Positions 1-6,311 of a stretch of DNA of 9,869 nt are shown here, piece by piece. The notes under the pieces are model-generated. The model was not told the origin of the DNA. It did no database searches and worked only from the letters and a program-made list of their open reading frames with translations. Position numbers and translations under genes: made by a program. The stretch covers positions 2,447 through 12,315 of the forward strand of contig NHDL02000004.1 of assembly GCA_002167555.2 (NCBI GenBank), given 5' to 3'. This DNA is from Deltaproteobacteria bacterium TMED58. GTDB taxonomy: Bacteria; Desulfobacterota_D; UBA1144. Position 1 is the stretch's first letter; every line of letters begins with the position of its first letter.

Positions 1-53
1 GCTTGCTCACCATCTCTTAAAGTAGTATCAAAAATTTTAATTAAATTACCCAT
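1..53 (-). CDS. leuA: 2-isopropylmalate synthase-type enzyme, N-terminal fragment (partial, cut by window edge)
   Basis: Only the first 17 codons lie in the window. They read M-G-N-L-I-K and then the motif IFDTTLRDGEQ, the signature N-terminus of the DRE-TIM metallolyase family (LeuA, homocitrate synthase, citramalate synthase). In that motif the Arg and Asp are active-site residues, the Asp binding the divalent metal. LeuA, which condenses acetyl-CoA with 2-oxoisovalerate as the first step of leucine synthesis, is the commonest member in proteobacteria, so I name it leuA; homocitrate or citramalate synthase cannot be excluded from 17 residues. The ATG lies 17 bases after the metG stop on the same strand, with no Shine-Dalgarno sequence visible, so it is probably read as the last visible gene of the metG operon. 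Confidence 0.7.
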   Translation of the reverse strand, partial: MGNLIKIFDTTLRDGEQ

Positions 54-70
54 TGATTAAAAAATATAAG

Positions 71-1606
71 TTAACTTATTTTTTTGTCAATTTTCGGAAA
101 CAATAAATCAACTTTAGTGATAATTAAATCCTCTTTTAAAAAACTAAAGTTAGCTAAGGCGTCAGAATCTAAAGCAAGGATTTCTTCATCTAATCCTAAA
201 GATTGCAATATTTTCAAAGACGATAAAGGGCATATTGGATAAATTAAAAAGGACAGTATTCTAATAGACTCCAAGCTTATTCTTAGAACAGTTGAAAGCC
301 TGTCGGTCTCACCATTCTTTGCAAGTGCCCATGGCTCTTGGCTATCTATATATTTATTTACTAAAGATACAATTTCTATAACCTTGCTTATTGCTTTACT
401 AAAATCAGTAGAAGTCATATGGTTCTTATATTGAGAAGTGAGTATCTCTATCTTGCCAGTCAGAGCATCTTCACTCTTAGTTAAATTTGAATATTTTGGA
501 ACCTTACCTTCAAAATTTTTTAATATCATTGAAAAAACTCTATTTATTAAATTTCCGAAATTATTAGCTAAATCGGAGTTTATTCTTAAAATTAAAGAGT
601 CGCGCGAGAAGTCTCCATCGTTACCAAAAGGTACTTCTCTGAGTAAAAAATATCTAAATTGATCTAAGCCAAACTCATCAATTACCTCATTAGGGTCCAC
701 AACATTTCCCAAGGACTTAGACATTTTTTCTTTTTCAACTGTCCACCAACCATGTGCTACAAGTTGTTTTGGTAATGGAATATCAGCTGCCATCAAAAAT
801 GCGGGCCAGTAAACCCCATGAAACCTTAATATATCTTTGCCAACAATATGAAAGTCAGCAGGCCAAAATCTTTTAAATTTGTCTCCTGCAGTATCTGGGT
901 ATCCTAAGGCGCTCAAATAATTTACCAGAGCATCTAACCAAACATACATTACGTGATTATTATTTTCAGGGACAGGTATTCCCCATTTAAATCCTGTTCG
1001 TGAAACAGATAAGTCTCTAAGGCCAGATTCAACAAATCTTAAAACTTCATTATATCTGGACTTAGGTTTAATGAAATCTGGATTTTTTTTATAAAAATCT
1101 AATAATGGCTTTTCCCATTCTGACAATCTAAAGAAGTAGCTGGGCTCTTCTACCCACTCAACTTCAGACCCTGTAGGAGCCTTTCCATTAACCAGTTCTT
1201 CTTCTTGATAATAAGCCTCATCTCTAACAGAGTACCAACCTGCGTATTTATCTAAATATATTTGATCCTTCTCAACTAGTGTTTCCCAAAAGAAGGATGC
1301 ACTATTTTTATGTTGCTCAGAAGTAGTTCTAATAAAATAATCATTAGTTAGCATCAAACTCTGAGAAAGATTTTGAAAATTTCTGCTAACATCATCAACG
1401 AATGTTTGAATATTTATATCTTTTTTTTCAGCTGATTGTTGAATTTTCAAACCGTGCTCATCTGTACCTGTAAGAAAGAAAACATCATAGCCTGCGATTC
1501 TATAGAACCTTGCCAAGGCATCACAAGCTATGCTGGTATAAGCATGTCCAACATGAGGCTTATCATTAACATAATAAATTGGCGTTGTTATATAAATTTT
1601 ATCCAT
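71..1606 (-). CDS. metG: methionyl-tRNA synthetase (short, zinc-less type)
   Basis: MetRS charges tRNA-Met with methionine in the cytoplasm. The 511-residue protein has the class I signatures: HVGH at residues 18-21, GTDEHG at 47-52, the WLDALVNY segment near 223-230 and KMSKS at 294-298, followed by the helical anticodon-binding domain. At residues 123-162 the connective peptide reads GWYSVRDEAYY ... VEWVEEPSYFFRLS with no CxxC knuckle. As I recall the family, this is the form seen in Alphaproteobacteria and mitochondria rather than the E. coli form, which has zinc. It also lacks the C-terminal Trbp111-like tRNA-binding extension, hence 511 residues against about 677 in E. coli. The ATG start is 3 bases after the holB stop. 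No Shine-Dalgarno is visible, so translation is probably coupled to holB. Confidence 0.97.
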   Translation of the reverse strand: MDKIYITTPIYYVNDKPHVGHAYTSIACDALARFYRIAGYDVFFLTGTDEHGLKIQQSAEKKDINIQTFVDDVSRNFQNLSQSLMLTNDYFIRTTSEQHKNSASFFWETLVEKDQIYLDKYAGWYSVRDEAYYQEEELVNGKAPTGSEVEWVEEPSYFFRLSEWEKPLLDFYKKNPDFIKPKSRYNEVLRFVESGLRDLSVSRTGFKWGIPVPENNNHVMYVWLDALVNYLSALGYPDTAGDKFKRFWPADFHIVGKDILRFHGVYWPAFLMAADIPLPKQLVAHGWWTVEKEKMSKSLGNVVDPNEVIDEFGLDQFRYFLLREVPFGNDGDFSRDSLILRINSDLANNFGNLINRVFSMILKNFEGKVPKYSNLTKSEDALTGKIEILTSQYKNHMTSTDFSKAISKVIEIVSLVNKYIDSQEPWALAKNGETDRLSTVLRISLESIRILSFLIYPICPLSSLKILQSLGLDEEILALDSDALANFSFLKEDLIITKVDLLFPKIDKKIS

Positions 1607-1609
1607 AAA

Positions 1610-2554
1610 TTATACTGTTCTAATTTCCTTAGTACTTAGCATAAAATCTAAAATTATCTCTTCTAAGCTAATTCTTAAATTTACAGTCGTGCCCTTTAAA
1701 TTAATATTTACATCTTCAATATTTGTAACAAGGTCACCAATATTATAACTTGATGCTTTATTATCAATAATACTATTCAAAAGAGCGCTGTCATTTAAAG
1801 TTTTATGCTTTTGTCTTAATAGTAGTGAAAATAATCTTACTATAGCATCGATAGTTTTATGATGATTGGCTTTATTTTTAAAAAATTTATCTAAATAATT
1901 TGTTAACTTATCAATGGAAAAAACTTCTTTCATGTAAATGATTCTTATAAAATCAATTAAATCCGAAATTTTTTCATCTGTATAGAAATTCTCTTCATCA
2001 TATGAGCCATTTAATAGAAATAAAGCTATGTCTAATTGATCTTTATCTTTATATCTTGACTCTAACGATTTAGAAATAATATCATCAGGAAGTCTGTTTA
2101 AATTTAATTTTATACATCTTGATTCAACAGTTGGCAACAATAAAGAACTATTAGCGGTGAGAAGAAAAAAGAATAGATAATCGGGAGGTTCTTCTAAAAT
2201 TTTTAAAAGCTTATTTTGAGCTATAAAATTCATTTTATCTGCTGATTGAATAATAATTATTTTTTTACTAGCCTCAAAAGGCTTATTAAAAACCCAAGAC
2301 TCAACCTGATTAATATCATCAACGAGTATTTGGTCTTTTTCTACATCTAAAACATATAAATCGGGATGTATATTCTTATAAATTTTTTCATTATTTTTTA
2401 AAATAATTTCGGAAATACCACAGGCAAAATCTTTCTTGCCTATAGAACTCTGTCCTATTAAAAGGTATGAACCTGACACTTCGTCTTTAGAAACATAATC
2501 TATAAAAGATTGATGTTCTTTTAAATGAAAACTTGCTATTTCCTTATTAAACAT
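1610..2554 (-). CDS. holB: DNA polymerase III subunit delta' (clamp loader)
   Basis: Delta' is the stator subunit of the clamp loader that places the beta sliding clamp on primed DNA. The 314-residue protein starts with a degenerate P-loop (GQSSIGKK, residues 34-41) as expected for a subunit that does not hydrolyse ATP. It then has the AAA+ segment NKLLKILEEPP (114-124) and the SRC motif (145-147), whose arginine acts in trans on the neighbouring ATPase site. The C-terminal collar domain is divergent and Lys/Ile/Asn rich. The region between the P-loop and HPD (63-65) is short and has no cysteine cluster, whereas E. coli delta' has a four-cysteine zinc module there. Identity also rests on position: directly after tmk (6 bases) and before metG (3 bases), a recurrent bacterial order. 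Start ATG has at best a weak ribosome binding site. Confidence 0.92.
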   Translation of the reverse strand: MFNKEIASFHLKEHQSFIDYVSKDEVSGSYLLIGQSSIGKKDFACGISEIILKNNEKIYKNIHPDLYVLDVEKDQILVDDINQVESWVFNKPFEASKKIIIIQSADKMNFIAQNKLLKILEEPPDYLFFFLLTANSSLLLPTVESRCIKLNLNRLPDDIISKSLESRYKDKDQLDIALFLLNGSYDEENFYTDEKISDLIDFIRIIYMKEVFSIDKLTNYLDKFFKNKANHHKTIDAIVRLFSLLLRQKHKTLNDSALLNSIIDNKASSYNIGDLVTNIEDVNINLKGTTVNLRISLEEIILDFMLSTKEIRTV

Positions 2555-2560
2555 TTCAAA

Positions 2561-3184
2561 TTAAAGCCTAGAAAATATACTAAAATTCTTTGATAAGCAC
2601 TTTTTTATTTCCTGGTGCACATTGCCCTCTTCATCTTCACCATTAATTATATGAACTCTTGGTGAATCCTTTGCTATACCAAGATATGCCTTTTTCACTC
2701 TAGTATGAAAGTCAAAAGATTCATCATCAATTTTATTCCTTCCAGGTCTTTCAACTATTCTGCTCAATGCAGTATTAACAGATATATCAAGAAGAATCGT
2801 TACATTTGGCATCAAGCCTAAAGTAGATGCTATAGACATTTTTTTTACCAAATCAATATCTAATTTTCTTCCATGCCCTTGATAAGCCAAGGTAGAATCA
2901 CAATACCTGTCACACAATACAATTTTTCCTTTATTGAGCATTGGTCTAATCAACTCTCTTACATGTTGAGCTCTATCAGCACAAAACAAGGATAGCTCTG
3001 AGAATGAATCAAGATCTAAATCAGGGACATCAAGTATTATTTTCCTTATGAGCTTACCAACTGCTCCCCAACCTGGTTCTCGTGTTATTTCAACATCAAA
3101 ATGTACTTTCTCCAAGGCAGATTTAAGAATTTTAATTTGAGTGGACTTTCCTGATCCCTCTATGCCTTCAAAAGTTAAAAACAA
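2561..3184 (-). CDS. tmk: thymidylate kinase (TTG start)
   Basis: Tmk phosphorylates dTMP to dTDP, an essential step of dTTP supply. The 207 residues match the family length. Visible motifs are the P-loop GIEGSGKST (7-15), TREPG (34-38), the DRY loop (92-94) followed by STLAYQGHGR (97-106), and a basic LID at about 141-152 (RPGRNK). A P-loop without arginine together with a basic LID fits the bacterial type II enzyme. The residue after TREPG is Trp39, where Gly is usual. I accept a TTG start because GTGAGG sits 7 bases upstream and the resulting N-terminus MFLTFEGIEGSGKST is exactly family-like. It begins 9 bases after the pseudouridine synthase gene, whose TGA stop forms part of this ribosome binding site. 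Confidence 0.96.
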   Translation of the reverse strand: MFLTFEGIEGSGKSTQIKILKSALEKVHFDVEITREPGWGAVGKLIRKIILDVPDLDLDSFSELSLFCADRAQHVRELIRPMLNKGKIVLCDRYCDSTLAYQGHGRKLDIDLVKKMSIASTLGLMPNVTILLDISVNTALSRIVERPGRNKIDDESFDFHTRVKKAYLGIAKDSPRVHIINGEDEEGNVHQEIKKCLSKNFSIFSRL

Positions 3185-3191
3185 TTATAAA

Positions 3192-3197
3192 CCTCAC
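3192..3197 (-). promoter_or_regulatory. ribosome binding site of tmk, overlapping the upstream stop codon
   Basis: On the minus strand GTGAGG is followed by 7 bases (TTTATAA) and then the TTG start of tmk. The TGA inside it is the stop codon of the preceding pseudouridine synthase gene, so termination and re-initiation can be coupled. This site is the main reason to accept a TTG start. Confidence 0.7.
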
Positions 3198-3913
3198 TTA
3201 AATACAATACTTTTTAGCTCTTCTAATTCATTATAATCTAATTTAATAATTTTTCCTGAATCTAATTCACCTAACTTTATTGGTCCCACACTTATTCTCT
3301 TTAATTTTGCAACATCTCTGCCAAAATATTTAAAAAAATTCTTAACAATATGGTTTCTACCCTCATGTATCTCCATTTTTATTAATGATTCGTCTGAATT
3401 AGAACTTAAAAGATCTAACTTTTCTGGTAGTAAAAAACCATCGGATAAATTTGCACCTTTTTTCATCTTCTCAAAGAAAGTCTTACTAATGTTTCCTTTC
3501 AAATGTACTAAATAAGTCTTTTGAATTAAAAAGCTGGGATGTGATATTCTATGAGCCATCTGACCATCATTTGTAAAAAGAAGCAAGCCTTCTGTATCAT
3601 AGTCCAATCTACCGATGGGAAAAAGTTTTGTTTTAACTTTTGGTAATAAATCTAGAACAGTTTTTCTTTTTTCTTCGATTGCCATGGTCGTTAAAAAAAA
3701 TCTTGGCTTGTTCATTTTATAATATTCAAAATCTTGGACAATTAATTTATTCTTTTTATAAAAAACCTCATCTTTGCTTGAATCTATTATTCTTTGTAAT
3801 CTCTTTTCTACTTCACCATTCACAATGATCTCACCAGACTCAATTAAAATCTCAGCCTTCCGTCTGGACGCAAGACCACACAGTGATAAATACCTATTTA
3901 AACGAAGTTTCAT
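3194..3913 (-). CDS. rluB: RsuA/RluB-family ribosomal pseudouridine synthase
   Basis: This enzyme isomerises a specific uridine of rRNA to pseudouridine. The 239-residue protein has an N-terminal S4 RNA-binding domain (about 1-48, starting RLNRYLSLCGLASRRKAE). The catalytic domain carries GRLDYDTEGLLLFTNDG, in which Asp104 is the expected catalytic residue. A second family motif is EGRNHIVKNFF (184-194), the equivalent of the usual EGRNRQV segment, and the C-terminus RISVGPIKLGELDSGK is also typical. The S4 domain start resembles RluB (23S rRNA helix 89 region), but RluE, RluF or RsuA specificity cannot be settled by eye, so the symbol is tentative. It starts 11 bases after the AhpD-like gene and ends 9 bases before tmk, all on one strand. 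Confidence 0.85.
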   Translation of the reverse strand: MKLRLNRYLSLCGLASRRKAEILIESGEIIVNGEVEKRLQRIIDSSKDEVFYKKNKLIVQDFEYYKMNKPRFFLTTMAIEEKRKTVLDLLPKVKTKLFPIGRLDYDTEGLLLFTNDGQMAHRISHPSFLIQKTYLVHLKGNISKTFFEKMKKGANLSDGFLLPEKLDLLSSNSDESLIKMEIHEGRNHIVKNFFKYFGRDVAKLKRISVGPIKLGELDSGKIIKLDYNELEELKSIVFK

Positions 3914-3924
3914 AACAAGTTAAA

Positions 3925-4617
3925 TTATTTATCTTTTGAAATTGATTTATCGACTACTTCCATAGTAATTCCCGCATGGGCCCAACAAGCGCCTGCATTC
4001 ATAACCATCGCAATGTTTATAGCCTCTGTAATTTCATCCTTAGTTACCCCTTCTTTTCTTCCATCTCTAATACAACTTCTTATACACCAGGCACATTTTG
4101 CCAGAATCGCGCAGGCCAATCCCATTAGACCTTTTTTAAGTTTTTTTGATAAATGTCCATCTGCATAAACTTTCTCATTAAAGACTGAAAACTTTTCAAA
4201 CATTTCACCACTATGATCATGGAAGTCTGTTATCTGAGGGGTAATATGTTTACTAAAAAAACTTCCTTCAGTGACATCCTCTTTATTTTCCATTTTGTCA
4301 AAATTTTCGAAAGCAATGCTACTATAAGCATAGGGCTGACCAATCGCTAACCGCATCGCTATAAACACAGTTTCTGCTATTTCTTCAGCTGATGCCCCAG
4401 CTGCCAAAGCTAATTTGGTTCTAGATCTTATACAATAAGGACAGCTAGTCATATGTGCACAAGCAAGTCCAATTAATTGCTTATCCTTTTTACTGATCTT
4501 TCCCTCTGCAAAAACCTCATTATGATAAGCCATCCATGCATCATTTAACTCAGGCGCTGCTTTTTTTAGTTGCCCCATATACGTGGAAATATCGTCTTTA
4601 TAAATACTATCACTCAT
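3925..4617 (-). CDS. tandem carboxymuconolactone decarboxylase / AhpD-like protein
   Basis: The 230-residue protein contains two copies of the all-helical CMD/AhpD fold. Domain 1 spans about residues 10-108 and domain 2 about 125-224, each beginning with a segment like FxEKVYADGHLSKK and holding one CxxC: Cys59-Pro-Tyr-Cys62 and Cys175-Ala-Trp-Cys178. AhpD-type proteins use CxxC in thiol-dependent peroxide reduction, while decarboxylase relatives lack it, so a redox role is the better inference. The position four after the second cysteine, usually His in AhpD (proton relay), is Arg66 in domain 1 and Cys182 in domain 2. No signal peptide or membrane segment is present, so it is cytoplasmic. 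It has one of the best ribosome binding sites of the window, stands at the divergent promoter and is first in the run that leads into tmk-holB-metG. The substrate is unknown. Confidence 0.85.
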   Translation of the reverse strand: MSDSIYKDDISTYMGQLKKAAPELNDAWMAYHNEVFAEGKISKKDKQLIGLACAHMTSCPYCIRSRTKLALAAGASAEEIAETVFIAMRLAIGQPYAYSSIAFENFDKMENKEDVTEGSFFSKHITPQITDFHDHSGEMFEKFSVFNEKVYADGHLSKKLKKGLMGLACAILAKCAWCIRSCIRDGRKEGVTKDEITEAINIAMVMNAGACWAHAGITMEVVDKSISKDK

Positions 4618-4657
4618 AATATACTCCTTATATATGAATTATATCATAGAATAGATT
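4618..4657. promoter_or_regulatory. divergent intergenic region with probable promoter for the minus-strand operon
   Basis: This 40-base gap is the only sizeable non-coding stretch within the window. Reading the minus strand, a perfect TATAAT (4643 to 4638) lies about 21 bases before the AhpD-like start, followed by the strong ribosome binding site; a matching -35 is not clear. Reading the plus strand, TAGAAT (4647-4652) lies 5 bases before the kinase ATG, which would give an almost leaderless mRNA, and no Shine-Dalgarno is present on that side. An imperfect palindrome, TATGA-6 bases-TCATA (4633-4648), encloses the minus-strand TATAAT. Such motifs arise easily by chance in AT-rich DNA. Confidence 0.5.
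4624..4629 (-). promoter_or_regulatory. strong ribosome binding site of the AhpD-like gene
   Basis: AAGGAG on the minus strand stands 6 bases before the ATG at 4617. It is one of the few canonical sites in the window; most neighbouring genes show weak or no Shine-Dalgarno sequence. This suggests relatively high translation of the AhpD-like protein. Confidence 0.75.
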
Positions 4658-5719
4658 ATGAATATGAAACTTGTATCCAACATTGAAAAAAAAAGACTGA
4701 CTGAGATTAAGGAGTTCTTGAAATCAGAAAATATACCCTTAACCTCCCTAGTTAAAATAAAAGGTGATGCATCTTCCAGAGTATATTATAGAATAAAAAA
4801 TACTGATTTCATTTTAATGGATGCAGACCCAAAAACTAATGAAAAAATAAGTTCTTTTATTAAAATACAAAAAATATTATCTGAATATGGGATAAACGTT
4901 CCAAAGATTTACAAAAGAAATGTCTCATTAGGTTTAATGATTATCGAAGATTTAGGTAAAAAAAAGTTCTTAGATTATATAAATAATTCGACGGCTAAAA
5001 GAAACTTATATATAAGTTGTAAATCAGTATTAATCAAAATCCACTCTAAAAGTATTAAAATGCCTGACAAAATAAAAAATATAAAAAAATATACGATGAA
5101 TGAGCAAATGAAAGAAACAGATTTATTTTTTTCTTGGTACCTTAAAAAACACTTAAAGAAAACTATCTCCAAAAAAGAAAAAGATAGTTTTAAGAAAATC
5201 TTTAGAAAAATATATAAAAACCTCAGAATTAAAAACTACTGCTTAGTGCTAAGAGACTTTCATGTTGACAATATAATTCCAATGCCCTTGAAGGACACTT
5301 TAAACAAGGAGGAAATGCCAAATACCTCGGAAGCGTATAAGCTAGGCTTAATTGATTTCCAAGACGCTCTAGTGGGTTCACCTGCTTATGATTTTTGCTC
5401 TTTAATAGAAGATGTGAGAGCGCCGTTAGATAATCTAGAAAAGGAAATTGTGATAAGTAAATATTTAGTTAAATCTAAAGCTCTACTAAATAATAATCCA
5501 CATCAACCATTACACAACTTCGAAACTCAAGTTTCTTATTTTTCAATTCAAAGAAATCTGAAGATTCTAGGAATTTTTTGTAGACTAAAGTATAGAGATA
5601 AAAAATCTAACTATATCAAATACCTTCCGCAAGCAAAAAAGTTTATTAAGGAAAATCTAAAGAGAAATGAATTTAGAGAATTAAGGAAGTGGTTTGTTGA
5701 GAATAAAATAAATGTTTAA
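4658..5719 (+). CDS. amgK: AmgK-like aminoglycoside-phosphotransferase-fold kinase (probable cell-wall amino sugar kinase)
   Basis: The 353-residue protein has the APH/choline-kinase fold. GDASSRVYYR (36-45) is the nucleotide-binding strand region, MIIEDLG (95-100) the hinge, LRDFHVDN (198-205) the catalytic loop with Asp200 and Asn205, and LIDFQDALVGSPAYD (231-245) the metal-binding segment. The LRDFH and DFQDAL wording is that of AmgK, the anomeric MurNAc/GlcNAc kinase of peptidoglycan recycling, rather than of antibiotic-modifying enzymes. About ten extra residues separate the catalytic loop from DFQDA (roughly 208-228). Its usual partner MurU is not adjacent; instead its stop overlaps the TrmN6 start by 8 bases. 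It is Lys/Ile rich like its neighbours. A second in-frame ATG lies 6 bases downstream, so the exact start is uncertain. Substrate specificity is inferred only. Confidence 0.75.
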   Translation: MNMKLVSNIEKKRLTEIKEFLKSENIPLTSLVKIKGDASSRVYYRIKNTDFILMDADPKTNEKISSFIKIQKILSEYGINVPKIYKRNVSLGLMIIEDLGKKKFLDYINNSTAKRNLYISCKSVLIKIHSKSIKMPDKIKNIKKYTMNEQMKETDLFFSWYLKKHLKKTISKKEKDSFKKIFRKIYKNLRIKNYCLVLRDFHVDNIIPMPLKDTLNKEEMPNTSEAYKLGLIDFQDALVGSPAYDFCSLIEDVRAPLDNLEKEIVISKYLVKSKALLNNNPHQPLHNFETQVSYFSIQRNLKILGIFCRLKYRDKKSNYIKYLPQAKKFIKENLKRNEFRELRKWFVENKINV

Positions 5720-6311
5720 GAAAATAAACTTGGAAACCTTTACTATCAAACAAAAAACGTTAAAAAATAAATTCAATGAGGACTCGCTTTCTCTTTGTTC
5801 TTTTATCAATCAAGATCTAAGTGAAAAAAAAATTATAGAACTTGGCTCAGGTTCAGGAATAATATCAATCTTTATCGAGAAGAATTTTAGGGTTAATGAA
5901 GTTGTATCTATCGAAATAGAAAGGAAAGCCTTTAAGGCTTTAAAAGAAAATATTAAAATAAATAATTGTATTAATATAAAAGCTTATGAATATGATATTA
6001 AAGATTTAAAGAATGATTTTGACCCAAATTCATATGATTTAGTAATAACAAATCCGCCCTTTTTTAAAATTGGGCAGGGTAAACAATCTATAAATACCGA
6101 AAAGCTTTTGGCTAGACATGAAGTACTTTGTAATATGGAAGACATATTTGATGTTAGCTATAACTTATTAAAGAGCAAAGGATCTTTTATTTTTTGCTAC
6201 CCCGAAGCAAGAGATAATGAAGTAAACTTAAATGCACAAAAATATAGATTCAATATAGTAGAAAAAAAGTATAGAAAAAATGTTAATTTTTACCATCTTA
6301 TTAAAGATTAA
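5712..6311 (+). CDS. trmN6: TrmN6-like tRNA1(Val) adenine-37 N6-methyltransferase
   Basis: This is a class I SAM-dependent methyltransferase. The SAM-binding motif ELGSGSGIIS is at 43-52, the acidic end of strand 2 is IEIERKA (68-74), and the N6-adenine/amine methyltransferase motif NPPF is at 114-117. The sequence after NPPF, with the conserved ARHE (134-137), matches the TrmN6/YfiC/YabB family, which methylates A37 of a tRNA-Val; related N5-glutamine or rRNA methyltransferases are less likely. At 199 residues it is shorter than the usual 240 or so, stopping just after what looks like the last core strand (YHLIKD). The ATG overlaps the kinase stop (ATGTTTAA shared), implying translational coupling. 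Its last 11 bases overlap the tilS end on the other strand. Confidence 0.82.
   Translation: MFKKINLETFTIKQKTLKNKFNEDSLSLCSFINQDLSEKKIIELGSGSGIISIFIEKNFRVNEVVSIEIERKAFKALKENIKINNCINIKAYEYDIKDLKNDFDPNSYDLVITNPPFFKIGQGKQSINTEKLLARHEVLCNMEDIFDVSYNLLKSKGSFIFCYPEARDNEVNLNAQKYRFNIVEKKYRKNVNFYHLIKD

Noticed and set aside
438-662. Plus-strand open frame opposite metG
   Set aside because: It is a shadow on the antisense strand of a well-supported synthetase gene, with no recognisable protein features and no ribosome binding site.
1609-1614. TATAAT on the minus strand at the holB/metG junction
   Set aside because: It ends only two bases before the metG ATG and is formed by the holB stop codon region; too close for a normal promoter and expected by chance in AT-rich DNA.
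4658-5719. Aminoglycoside resistance gene
   Set aside because: The fold is shared, but the LRDFH and DFQDAL motifs match the AmgK-type sugar kinase wording and there is no mobile element or resistance context.
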